Shown one piece after another: positions 37,091 to 45,188 of a DNA stretch of 64,000 nucleotides. Source of the stretch: Pandoraea vervacti (GTDB taxonomy: Bacteria > Pseudomonadota > Gammaproteobacteria > Burkholderiales > Burkholderiaceae); the NCBI RefSeq assembly GCF_000934605.2, contig NZ_CP010897.2:372001-436000 (forward strand). The letters are read 5' to 3'. Both the position numbers and the translations under genes were made by a program. Position 1 is the first letter of the stretch. Each line of letters starts with the position of its first letter. The notes beneath the pieces were generated by a model. That model was not told the DNA's origin, did no database searches, and worked only from the letters and a program-made list of their open reading frames with translations.

Positions 37091-37939
37091 CTACCGCAAC
37101 GCCAACCGAAGGCCTAACAGGATCGCACCCGTTCCCGCCACGGCAAGCGCTGTCGGACGATGCCCGAAGATGCCCCAGTCGAGCAACGCCGTCACCACCG
37201 GCACCAGATAGAACAGGCTGGTGACCGTCACGAGATTGCCGGAGGCGATCATGCGATAGAGCAGCAGCGTTGCGCCCACGGAGATCACGAGGCCCATATA
37301 GAGCATCGGAAGCCAGAACCCGAGCGTGCCATCGAATTGCAACTGCTGCGTCGGCGCAATCAGCAGCGCCATCGCTAGCCCGACGGCGTACTGCAGGGGC
37401 AGGACGTCGAGCGGCGTCTGTCGCGAGCCTTTCTGCGCAATCGTGCCGAGCGTCATGCAGGCGAGCGCGGTGAGCGCCCACGCCGAGCCTGCCACCGACA
37501 GGCGTGCCGAGAGCAGACTTTGCGCTACGACGAGCGCAAGTCCCGCGAGGGCGAGCGCCAGCCCCAGCAGACGTTGCGCGCTATGTGCCCGCTCCAGCGC
37601 CACGAGCGTCAGAATCGGCTGCACACCCAACACGGTGGCCAGCGCGCCGGGCGTGATGCCGTTCGCGAGGGCGAGCAGATACGCCGTCTGATACCCGCCG
37701 ACGAGCAATACGCCAGTGCCTGCGACCTGCCATCGCGTGCCGGGCGCTGGCCACCACTGACGCCTCGTCATTGCGATGAGCGCAAGCGCGGCGAACGCCA
37801 CGCCGAGTCGGATCACCAGGAATGCAAACGCCGACGCATGCGCCAGCCCCCATTTGGCGGCCAGTGCGCCGCCACTCCATAGCAGAACGAACATGAGCGT
37901 TGCGCCGTGCCGGCGCCACGCGAGACTCTCTGAGTGCAT
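37091..37939 (-). CDS. EamA/DMT-family transporter
   Basis: A 282-residue inner-membrane protein with about ten hydrophobic helices in two EamA repeats. Repeat one starts FVLLWSGGALAAKWGL; repeat two covers LTALACMTLGTIAQKG through PVVTALLDWGIFGHRPTALAVAGTGAILLGL. Members export amino acids or other metabolites; the solute here is unknown. A LysR gene lies just downstream in the same direction. Confidence 0.85.
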   Translation of the reverse strand: MHSESLAWRRHGATLMFVLLWSGGALAAKWGLAHASAFAFLVIRLGVAFAALALIAMTRRQWWPAPGTRWQVAGTGVLLVGGYQTAYLLALANGITPGALATVLGVQPILTLVALERAHSAQRLLGLALALAGLALVVAQSLLSARLSVAGSAWALTALACMTLGTIAQKGSRQTPLDVLPLQYAVGLAMALLIAPTQQLQFDGTLGFWLPMLYMGLVISVGATLLLYRMIASGNLVTVTSLFYLVPVVTALLDWGIFGHRPTALAVAGTGAILLGLRLALR

Positions 37940-38431
37940 CGATCTTCCCCTGTGCAGTTCGTCCGGCCCGCCGGATCATGGCTTGTCGTTGCGGGCAACG
38001 GCCATGGCGTCGCACGCTCACGCGATCAGCCGCAGCGCGACACCGCGTCGGCCAACGCCGCGCAACGCGCAGACAGGCAGAACGAAACTGAAATTCGAAT
38101 GAAAAAGTCGTGTGGGTAGGTGCCGGGCGACGAACACCCGGCGTGCCGTGCGTCAGCCCTTGAGGTCAGGCTACGAAAGCCACCACAGCGTTGCTAACGT
38201 CGGCGACGACCACGGCGGGCGGTGCCACGCCGCGAGCAGGAGGAGGAGGGGCGACGGCTGCAAAGCGCGCCCGCGGCCGAGCGCCTGCGCCGCATGGCGG
38301 CGGCGATACAGCGAGACGGGCGAACGAATCAGCAGTCATGGATCGAGGAAGAGAAGGAGACGCCCGTCACTCGACAGGCGTTGACACACTGTACACGCAG
38401 CGTTTGATGCAGGCAAGGGCGCCGCCCGGCC
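37940..38431. other. Intergenic region without a supported gene
   Basis: It lies between the EamA start and the end of the flavin-binding protein. It holds a hairpin GCCGGG/CCCGGC (38122-38142) and a purine-rich GGAGGAGGAGG stretch near 38238. No reading frame shows family-like sequence. Confidence 0.4.
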
Positions 38432-39412
38432 TCAGGCAGTCGGCCAGGCGCCTGTACGATCGACGCTGGGCGATGCCTCGCCTTCGCGCCATGCGTGCGG
38501 CAATGCGCCGCGAACCCGCCGCACTTCACGTATGTGAAGACGCACGAGTCGCAAGGCGCCTTCGAAGCCGCTTTGGGTCGCATCCTGCCAGAGCACTTCG
38601 GCGTCGCCCGCGAGATGCAGGAAGTCGCCCGAGGCGAAGTCGACGAATACGAGCCCCGCACGCGGGTTCATCTGCAGATTGCCAAGGGTGTTGTAGAAGG
38701 CATTGCCGCGAAAGTCCGGCCATACGAGCGTATTGGCGTCCTCGACCCGCACGAAGCCCGCCTTGCCGCCGCGATGCGAGACATCCGTGCCTGCGCTGCG
38801 CTCGGTGGCGCCGTCTCCGGCGTAGTGCGTGGCAACGAAGAACGTATCGGCGCTCGCGATTTGCCATTGCGCGTCGTCGTCGAGCGAGGATTGCGACGGC
38901 TCGGCCACCGGCGGCGCGTCGTGGGTGTGCGGCCCGATCTCCCGCTTGCGGATGTACTGCGGGCAGTTGCCGAAGCTCTGCGCGACGCGCATCGTAAAAC
39001 CCTGCGCATCCGTCTCCGCGACCGGGCCATTCACGCGATTGCGACGACGTGTGGACGGCTCGATGCCGAGCAAACCGATCGGCGCGCCCGGCCTCACGGC
39101 GCCGTGCAGCGGATCGGTGGTCGGGGCAAACGCGTTCACGCGCAGCAGTGTCGGGTCGGGCGAGTGGGCGAAGCCCGGCGCACCACTGAGCAGCGTGGCC
39201 CAGGGTTGGTCGTGGGCATCCAGCGCGCCCATCACGAGAAACGGCAACTGGGCGAAGAACTGACGATGCTGATCCGGCATGGCGAGACGAATGACGCGGC
39301 TCCCGACTTCCGCTATCGCCTCTCGCGAACCGGCGAGCGTCTGCACGTACATTTCACCGGCATGAAACGGGGACGCCATGTCGGGTGGCGATGGTGTCGG
39401 GGCGTTCATCAT
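38432..39412 (-). CDS. Pyridoxamine 5'-phosphate oxidase-family flavin-binding protein
   Basis: A 326-residue protein with a split-barrel FMN-binding fold. Recognisable parts are the N-terminal HAGEMYVQTLAGSRE, FFAQLPFLVMGALDAHDQPWATLLSG (first strands) and GFVRVEDANTLVWPDFRGNAFYNTLGNLQMNPRAGLVFVDF (FMN contact region). Relatives often continue into a ferredoxin reductase, but here the protein stops after the flavin domain. It follows the GST gene by 98 bp on the same strand and probably shares its LysR-controlled promoter. Confidence 0.8.
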   Translation of the reverse strand: MMNAPTPSPPDMASPFHAGEMYVQTLAGSREAIAEVGSRVIRLAMPDQHRQFFAQLPFLVMGALDAHDQPWATLLSGAPGFAHSPDPTLLRVNAFAPTTDPLHGAVRPGAPIGLLGIEPSTRRRNRVNGPVAETDAQGFTMRVAQSFGNCPQYIRKREIGPHTHDAPPVAEPSQSSLDDDAQWQIASADTFFVATHYAGDGATERSAGTDVSHRGGKAGFVRVEDANTLVWPDFRGNAFYNTLGNLQMNPRAGLVFVDFASGDFLHLAGDAEVLWQDATQSGFEGALRLVRLHIREVRRVRGALPHAWREGEASPSVDRTGAWPTA

Positions 39413-39510
39413 GGTCTCCTTCGAGTCAGACGGTGTTTGTGGCGGCGCGATCGGCGCGAGTGCAGCAAGTGACGGGAACCCATCGGATCATCCGGCCACG
39501 CGGACACGGC

Positions 39511-40206
39511 TCATGCCGCAACAGCGTTCAGGCCGCAGGGCGTGGACGCCATCGGGATGAAGCGCGGCAGCGCTTCGATGCGCGCGAGCCACGCCCGCAC
39601 GGCCGGGTACGGCGCAAGCGACACGTTCCCTTCGGGCGCGTGTGCCAGATAGGTGTACAGCGCAATATCGGCAATCGTTGGCGTGGCGGCCGTGACGAAC
39701 GGCGCGGCGTTCGGTGCCGTGAAATGCGCTTCCAGACGCGAGAGCAGCAGCACGCCGCGCTCGATCATTGCGGTCGTGTCGACATCGCGACCGAACAGCA
39801 CGGCGACGCGCGCGGCCGCCGCGCCGAACGCCAGATCGCCCGCCGCCACCGACAGCCAGCGCTGTACGTGAGCGGCGGCGACGGCGTCGCGCGGCAGCCA
39901 GCTGTGCTGTGCGTCGTAGCGCGTCGCGAGATACACCAGGATCGCGTTCGAGTCGGCAAGCACCACACCATCGTCGTCGATGGCCGGGACCTGTCCAAAC
40001 GGATTGATGGCGAGATACGCCGGTTGCTTGTGCTCGCCCCTCCCCAGATCGATGTCGACGTTCTCGTAGGGCAAATCCAGCAGATTGAGCATCAGCTCGA
40101 CGCGGTGACAGTGACCCGAGAGCGCAAGGCGATACAGCTTGATCGGGCGCGCAGGGCGGGTAGGGAGGTCAGCGTGGGGAGCAGTGGCAGCAGTGGATTG
40201 GGGCAT
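39511..40206 (-). CDS. Glutathione S-transferase family protein
   Basis: A 231-residue cytosolic GST. The N-terminal thioredoxin-like domain has IKLYRLALSGHCHRVELMLNLL with the active-site Ser region, INPFGQVPAIDDDG (cis-Pro loop) and LADSNAILVYLA (Glu/Asp-Ser glutathione-binding pair). A helical C-terminal domain has TIADIALYTYLAHAPEG. ATG 40206 has GGAG 8 nt upstream. The adjacent divergent LysR gene and a 19-bp palindrome suggest LysR control. Substrate unknown; probably detoxification. Confidence 0.85.
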   Translation of the reverse strand: MPQSTAATAPHADLPTRPARPIKLYRLALSGHCHRVELMLNLLDLPYENVDIDLGRGEHKQPAYLAINPFGQVPAIDDDGVVLADSNAILVYLATRYDAQHSWLPRDAVAAAHVQRWLSVAAGDLAFGAAAARVAVLFGRDVDTTAMIERGVLLLSRLEAHFTAPNAAPFVTAATPTIADIALYTYLAHAPEGNVSLAPYPAVRAWLARIEALPRFIPMASTPCGLNAVAA

Positions 40207-40361
40207 CAGGCATCTCCGGAGAACGAGTCGAGCAAAGGAACAAGAGCGGAACGGGAGCGGAACAGAAGCGACCGGTGTGCGCCGGAACGTGGCGCGGTCA
40301 TTCAATGCGGCAATTGTCCATCCTGCCGATTTCCGGATAAATGGCGTTGAGCTGATTTGAC

Positions 40362-40380
40362 TACTCCGAAAATCGGAGTA
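40362..40380. promoter_or_regulatory. 19-bp palindromic LysR-type operator
   Basis: TACTCCGA-AAA-TCGGAGTA has perfect 8-bp arms and contains the T-N11-A signature (40365-40377) of LysR binding sites. It ends 3 bp before the LysR start codon and lies 155 bp from the GST start, in the divergent promoter. An 11-nt AGCGGAACGGG-like repeat (about 40231-40271) lies nearer the GST gene. Confidence 0.65.
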
Positions 40381-40383
40381 ATC

Positions 40384-41286
40384 ATGCGCCGCATGGACAA
40401 ACTCCGCGCAATGCAGACATTCGTCGCCATCGTCGATCAGGGCAGCCTGAGCGCGGCGGCCCGATCGCTCGACTCGTCGCTTCCGGCGGTGGTGCGCACG
40501 CTCGCGGCGCTGGAAACGTCGCTCGACGTGCGCCTGCTCAATCGCACCACGCGCCGCATTGCCCTCACGGAGGAAGGGCGCACGTATCTCGACACCTGTC
40601 GTCAGATTCTGAGCGAGTTGCATGAGGCGGAGGCACGGCTCGCCGCACGTCACGAAGCGCCGACCGGCACGCTGGTCGTCACCGCGCCGGTGCTGTTCGG
40701 ACAACTGCACGTTGCACCCGCGCTTTATCGGTTCTTGCGGGCGTATCCGGCCGTCAAATGCAGGCTCATGCTCAACGACCGCGTCGTGAACCTCTGGGAG
40801 GAGGGCATCGATGTCGGCATCCGCATCTCACCGCTGGACGATTCGACGCTCGTGGCGCAAGGCATTGGCGCGATCCGTCGTGTCGTGGTCGCAAGTCCCG
40901 CATGTATCGCCGAGCAGGGAGCGGTGACGCATCCGCGCGAGCTGATCGGCAAGAATTGCATCATCTCGCACGGGGGTGGCTACGGGCACTGGCGCTTCTG
41001 GGAGGGCGGAAAGGAATACGTCGTCGACGTGGACGGCAATCTCGAAATCAGTCACGGGATGACGGCAGTCGAGGCGTGTATCGGTGGCGTTGGCTACGGC
41101 TGTTTTCTGTCGTATCAGGTGGCGGGCGCATTGGCCGACGGACGGCTCGTGCGTGTGCTCAAAGACTTTGAGGGACCAGCGCGGCCGGTGAACATCGTGT
41201 ATCCGCATGCCAGGCTGTTGCCTTCGCGCACGCGGGCGTTCGTCGAGTGGATGAAGCGAGAACTGCGTGATGTGGCGATGACGTAA
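40384..41286 (+). CDS. LysR-family transcriptional regulator (divergent from GST)
   Basis: A 300-residue regulator. The winged HTH is MQTFVAIVDQGSLSAAARSLDSSLPAVVRTLAALE, with LLNRTTRRIALTEEGR following; the effector domain is from about 90 (TGTLVVTAPVLFGQ). An ATG at 40393 (MDKLRAM) would shorten it by 3 residues and is the commoner family start. The palindrome 3 bp upstream suggests autoregulation plus control of the divergent GST/flavoprotein pair. Confidence 0.88.
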   Translation: MRRMDKLRAMQTFVAIVDQGSLSAAARSLDSSLPAVVRTLAALETSLDVRLLNRTTRRIALTEEGRTYLDTCRQILSELHEAEARLAARHEAPTGTLVVTAPVLFGQLHVAPALYRFLRAYPAVKCRLMLNDRVVNLWEEGIDVGIRISPLDDSTLVAQGIGAIRRVVVASPACIAEQGAVTHPRELIGKNCIISHGGGYGHWRFWEGGKEYVVDVDGNLEISHGMTAVEACIGGVGYGCFLSYQVAGALADGRLVRVLKDFEGPARPVNIVYPHARLLPSRTRAFVEWMKRELRDVAMT

Positions 41287-41455
41287 GGCGCGCCGACTTT
41301 TTGCGCTAATTCTGTCGTGTTCGCTTTGTCGCGCGGATTTAACGCGACGGATTTCGGACAAAAGAACGCGGAAAGCGACGGAGCCGCTTCCCGCTTAAAA
41401 AGCCCGCCGACGCCAACCGGCGGGCCGCTTCGTTCGTTGTCCGGACGCCGTCAGG

Positions 41456-41758
41456 TCAATCGCGGTCGCCCTTGTACCACCCACGGTGCCAGCCGCGGTC
41501 GTGGCGTCGTTCTTCCCAGCGACGCTCGCGCCAGTCGTCCCAGCGGTCACGGCCGTAGTACACCACGGGTTGCGGTGCGCGATATACCGGGCGCGGCGCC
41601 ACATACACGGGTTCCGGCGCGACGTAGACCGGCTGCGGCGCGACAACCACCGGCGCGGGCACGCCCAGATAGAGGCCGACATCCACGTGAGCCGATGCGG
41701 CGGTCGATGCCGCCGCAGCGGCGGCGCCGAGGGCAGCGATGATCAGAATACGTTTCAT
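41456..41758 (-). CDS. Small exported protein with Pro/Val repeats
   Basis: A 100-residue protein. It has a signal peptide (MKRILIIAALGAAAAAASTAASA), then HVDVGLYLGVP, and then seven-residue repeats of the type VYVAPxP (about 40-65). The C-terminal tail is rich in Arg, Trp, Asp and His (RDRWDDWRERRWEERRHDRGW). Such exported small proteins are common in Burkholderiaceae; function is unknown. No partner gene. Confidence 0.75.
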   Translation of the reverse strand: MKRILIIAALGAAAAAASTAASAHVDVGLYLGVPAPVVVAPQPVYVAPEPVYVAPRPVYRAPQPVVYYGRDRWDDWRERRWEERRHDRGWHRGWYKGDRD

Positions 41759-42158
41759 GGTGTCCTCCATGAGCGCTCGCCGTCGTTGCGGAATGCAGCG
41801 CATAGCGTGCGCGTCGGCAAAAAGCCAGTGAGTCGGATCGGTGTCGCGAGAGGCCCTGAAGCTGCTGTGGGCACAAGACCTTCGTCGAACCGTTGATGCA
41901 AGTCTAGCGATGGCCCCGCATGTCAGGTGCTACGAGTGTGTTCGGGATGTGTCGTTTTGTAACGCGTGTGGACGCCGGGACTCTGCGCACGTCGAGGTGG
42001 CATTCGGCAGGGGGCATGCGAGGGGAAAGCGAAGGAAAAGGGTTTCCGGGCAAAGCGGAAGATGCAGCGGAAGCCGAAAATGCGGAGGACGAAAAACAAA
42101 AGGCAAAACAAAAAGGCGTCACGCGAAAACGCGGACGCCTTTTTGTTTTTTTGTTCGT
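41759..42158. other. Intergenic region with a polypurine tract
   Basis: No supported gene. From about 42006 to 42118 the plus strand is strongly purine-rich (many GGAA, GAAAA and AAGG runs). The stretch ends in the tRNA terminator. Reading frames through here, including one running antisense into the tRNA, are chance. Confidence 0.45.
42111..42152 (-). terminator. Terminator of the tRNA-Val gene (bidirectional)
   Basis: GGCGTC (42115-42120) pairs with GACGCC (42134-42139), extended inward by CGCG-AAAA-CGCG, with T-rich runs on both strands (TTTTTGTTTTTTT on plus, TTTTTGTTTTG on minus). It lies directly 3' of the tRNA. Confidence 0.8.
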
Positions 42159-42235
42159 TGGTAGGCTCGATTGGATTCGAACCAACGACCCCCACCATGT
42201 CAAGGTGGTGCTCTAACCAACTGAGCTACGAGCCT
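42159..42235 (-). tRNA. tRNA-Val (anticodon GAC)
   Basis: A 77-nt tRNA on the minus strand. The acceptor stem is AGGCTCG/CGAGCCT. The D-arm is GCTCAGTTGGTTAGAGC. The anticodon arm CCACC-TTGACAT-GGTGG has anticodon GAC, and the T-arm contains GTTGGTTCGAATCCAAT. The CCA end is encoded. Confidence 0.95.
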
Positions 42236-42317
42236 AGAAAGACCGCGAGTATAGGGTGAATTTTCGAGGCTGGCAAGCGGTTGTCGAAAATTTTTCGCAA
42301 AAAAGCGCGCAGCACGC

Positions 42318-43220
42318 TCATTTGCCGCGCTTCGTCTTCGACGACGACGGTGCGCTTGCGCTTTTTGCTGCGCTTTCTGCTGCGCTTTCTGAGCTTCCTG
42401 CGGCACTTCCTACTGCACTTCCTGCTGCACCGCCTTCTGCGCTACCGGACGCGCCGCGCTTCGGTTTCAATCGCACCCAGATGCCCTTGTTGCCGCCGCT
42501 CCCCGAGCGCTGCTCCACGTCGAACAGCCCGACGGTCGCGACCAGGTCGCTCAGCTTGCCGAAGCCGTAGTTGCGCGCGTCGAAGTCGGGCGCCTGCTTC
42601 GCAATGTGGCTGCCGATCGCCCCGAGACTTGCCCAGCCGTCTTCGTCCGATACGCCGGTCACGGCGTTGCGTAGCAGTCGCACGAGGCGGGTGTCGCGCT
42701 TGAGTTCTGACGCGCTGCGGCGCTTGCGCGGCGTGGGCGCTTCATCGTCGTCGGGCTCGTCGTCCTGGCGCAGCAATTCCGTGTAGATGAACTTGTCGCA
42801 CGCCGTGACGAAGGGCTGCGGGGTTTTGCGCTCGCCGAAACCGTACACGATCAATCCCTGCTCACGGATGCGCGACGCCAGTCGTGTGAAGTCGCTATCG
42901 CTGGACACGAGGCAGAAGCCGTCGAATCGCCCGGTGTAGAGCAGATCCATCGCGTCGATGATCATGGCGCTGTCGGTGGCATTTTTGCCGACGGTGTAGC
43001 GAAATTGCTGGATCGGCTGAATCGAATACTCGAGCAGACACTTCTTCCAGCCGTCGAGGTTCGGTTTCGTCCAGTCGCCGTAGATGCGCTTCACGCTCGC
43101 CACCCCGTACTTGGCGACTTCGGTGAGCAATCCCTCCACGATGGCGGGGGCGGCGTTATCGGCGTCGATCAGTACGACGAGCGTGGGGCCCTGGGCGGCC
43201 ACTGGCGTTGCAACTGGCAT
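42318..43220 (-). CDS. NYN-domain (LabA/DUF88-like) protein with OST-HTH domain
   Basis: A 300-residue protein. The N-terminal NYN PIN-like nuclease domain (about 12-155) has acidic residues in VVLIDADNAAP, KNATDSAMIIDAMDLLY and FCLVSSDSDFTRLASRIRE. A central OST-HTH/LOTUS-like domain (about 175-255) has DEDGWASLGAIGSHIAKQAPDFDARNYGFGKLSDLV. The last 45 residues are low-complexity tetrapeptide repeats of Ala/Gly/Ser ending in a basic tail. Probable role: RNA binding and cleavage (inference). Stand-alone. Confidence 0.85.
   Translation of the reverse strand: MPVATPVAAQGPTLVVLIDADNAAPAIVEGLLTEVAKYGVASVKRIYGDWTKPNLDGWKKCLLEYSIQPIQQFRYTVGKNATDSAMIIDAMDLLYTGRFDGFCLVSSDSDFTRLASRIREQGLIVYGFGERKTPQPFVTACDKFIYTELLRQDDEPDDDEAPTPRKRRSASELKRDTRLVRLLRNAVTGVSDEDGWASLGAIGSHIAKQAPDFDARNYGFGKLSDLVATVGLFDVEQRSGSGGNKGIWVRLKPKRGASGSAEGGAAGSAVGSAAGSSESAAESAAKSASAPSSSKTKRGK
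42347..42442 (+). repeat. 12-nt tandem repeat in the 3' end of the NYN gene
   Basis: Eight contiguous 12-nt units such as CGCTTTCTGCTG and TTCCTGCTGCAC (42347-42358 to 42431-42442) with substitutions between copies. In the NYN gene (minus strand) they encode Ala/Ser/Gly-rich tetrapeptides. Confidence 0.8.
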
Positions 43221-43361
43221 GGCGGGGTTCCTTTAACGTGAGCACTGCCGCATATCGATGCGAAGCGATGCAACGTCATGCGAAGACGTTCGGGAAAAGA
43301 CCGCATTATGGCCCGGAACCGTGACCGCCATGCCATGCACGGTTCCGATGTGCGCCTGTGC

Positions 43362-44753
43362 TCAGCCGGCGCGGCGTTGCCCCAGCGGCGCGAACCACAG
43401 CACGCCGATACCCACGAGCAGACTCGCGGCGGCGAACATCAGCCCCGAGGTGAACGAGTGCGTCCAGTCCTTGAGCACGCCGACGACAATCGGACTGAGC
43501 GCCGAGCCGAGGTTGCCGACGGCGTTGATGACCGCCAGCCCGAGGGCGCGCGTATGCGGCGCCAGCGTGCGGTCCGGCACTGTCCAGAAGATCGCCATCG
43601 CGGTGTACGCGCCGGTAGAGGCCATCGCCACCCCGGCAAGACGCAGCGACGGGTCCGGTGCGAAGCACGTCACGCCCCAGCCGGCGGCGGAGAACAGCAT
43701 GGGCAACACCAGATGCCAGCGACGCTCTTGCAGCCGGTCGGAGCGGCGTCCCCACCAGATCATGCCCGCAATCGTGCACACCGACGGAATGGCCGCGAGC
43801 AGGCCGATCGTGACGTTGCTGCTGGTCGTGCCGAAGCTCTTCACGATCTGCGGAATCCAGAGCGAGGCGAGCGAGAGCGTATTGACGAGGCAGAAGTAGC
43901 CGAGCGCAAACCGGGCGACGCTCGGTGTGAGAATCGCACGCCACATGCCAACGGGTTTGCCGGATGCCGTGCCCGCGAGTCTGGCGAGCGCCGCAGCGCG
44001 GTCGCGCTCGATCATCGCGGCGAGGGTCTGCTTCTCGGCAGCGTTCAGCCAGCGCGCATCCGCCGGCTTGTCGTCGAGATACCACCACGTGACGGCGCCG
44101 AGCAGCACCGTCGGCAGTCCTTCGAGTACGAACAGCCACTGCCATCCCGCAAGGCCGCCTACGCCATCGAGTCGCAGCAGATACCCCGATGCTGCCGCGC
44201 CGAGCGCGGACGTCACCGGCATGGCGATCATGAACCACGCGTTCGCGCGTGCCCGCGCCGCCGAGGGGAACCAGTCGCCCATGTAGAGCAGCATGCCCGG
44301 CAGGAACCCGGCTTCGGTAATGCCGACGATGGCGCGAATCAGATAGAGGCTCGTGGCGTCGTGGGCGAACATCGTCGCGCTCGACGCGAGGCCCCATGCG
44401 ATCAGAATCGCGCCGATCCAGCGACGTGCGCCGAACTTCACGAGCATGAGATTGCTCGGCACGCCGCAAAGCACGTACGTCAGATAGAAGACGGTCGACG
44501 CCATGCCGAACATCGTGCTCGTGAGCCCGAGATCCTGACTCATCGTGAGCGCGGCGAAGCCGACGTTGATGCGGTCGAGGAACGAGAACAGGAACAGCAC
44601 GAACAGGAAGCCGAGCAAGCGGCGCGAGACCTTGCGCACGACGGCGCGTTCCATCGCTTCGCTGGCAATGCGATGGACGGTGGCGCCGCTGTCGCCGGGC
44701 ACGGGCGAGGGAATGCCGCCGGCAAGACCGGTGGCGGGCGTGATACGGCTCAT
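43362..44753 (-). CDS. MFS transporter, ACS (anion:cation symporter) family
   Basis: A 463-residue inner-membrane permease with 12 predicted helices. The family stretch FLFVLFLFSFLDRINVGFAALTM forms helix 1. Other marks are SNLMLVKFGARRW between helices 2 and 3, and GITEAGFLPGMLLYMGDWFP. Such carriers import aromatic or other carboxylates. It is last in an operon with an aromatic-ring monooxygenase and a DUF2783 protein, which suggests it imports the monooxygenase's substrate. Confidence 0.88.
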   Translation of the reverse strand: MSRITPATGLAGGIPSPVPGDSGATVHRIASEAMERAVVRKVSRRLLGFLFVLFLFSFLDRINVGFAALTMSQDLGLTSTMFGMASTVFYLTYVLCGVPSNLMLVKFGARRWIGAILIAWGLASSATMFAHDATSLYLIRAIVGITEAGFLPGMLLYMGDWFPSAARARANAWFMIAMPVTSALGAAASGYLLRLDGVGGLAGWQWLFVLEGLPTVLLGAVTWWYLDDKPADARWLNAAEKQTLAAMIERDRAAALARLAGTASGKPVGMWRAILTPSVARFALGYFCLVNTLSLASLWIPQIVKSFGTTSSNVTIGLLAAIPSVCTIAGMIWWGRRSDRLQERRWHLVLPMLFSAAGWGVTCFAPDPSLRLAGVAMASTGAYTAMAIFWTVPDRTLAPHTRALGLAVINAVGNLGSALSPIVVGVLKDWTHSFTSGLMFAAASLLVGIGVLWFAPLGQRRAG

Positions 44754-44938
44754 GATGGGTGTCTTCTCCGACGCTCCCCGCCTTGTTGAATGTGTGGCGG
44801 TGTTAGGTATGCGGGCGCGCCGTCGAGGGCACGCGCCAAAAAAGGAACGGTAAGGGCGGCTTGGCTGATGGCTCGCCGAAGCCGCTTACGGCGAACGCAG
44901 TTCGCTGGCGCCCGTCACCGCGTGCTATTGCGGCTCAT

Positions 44939-44968
44939 TGCGTGTCCTTGCGTGTCCTCGCGTGTCAT
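44939..44968 (+). repeat. 10-nt tandem repeat
   Basis: Three units of TTGCGTGTCC (the third degenerate) lie against the 3' end of the DUF2783 gene. The rest of the 44754-44967 gap shows nothing else. Confidence 0.55.
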
Positions 44969-45156
44969 TACGCACTATCGGCCGCTTGTTGAATGCGTTC
45001 GATCACGCGCTTCGGATCGCCGACGTCGTTCGCGAGCAGCAGCACGATTTTGGCGAGCAGCAACTCGCGTTTGTCTTCGGGGGCTGCGTCGATGGCGAGC
45101 GCGAGCGTGTCGTAAATGTCTTCGAGGCCGGCGATGGCGGTTTGGTGGGCGGTCAT
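44968..45156 (-). CDS. DUF2783 domain-containing small protein
   Basis: A 62-residue, mainly helical protein: GLEDIYDTLALAIDAAPEDKRELLLAKIVLLLANDVGD. This is the DUF2783 family, typically found beside flavin monooxygenases of aromatic degradation; function is unknown, perhaps an accessory subunit. AAGGAACTC precedes the ATG, and it starts 32 bp after the monooxygenase stop. Confidence 0.8.
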   Translation of the reverse strand: MTAHQTAIAGLEDIYDTLALAIDAAPEDKRELLLAKIVLLLANDVGDPKRVIERIQQAADSA

Positions 45157-45188
45157 GATGAGTTCCTTGGGGGCCGAGGCGTCAGCAT

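Noticed and set aside
41920..42259. Reading frames on both strands across the tRNA-Val gene and the purine-rich stretch before it
   Set aside because: The end of each frame is a translation of the tRNA (for example LDWIRTNDPHHV), a well-known artefact; the rest is low-complexity. No family resemblance.
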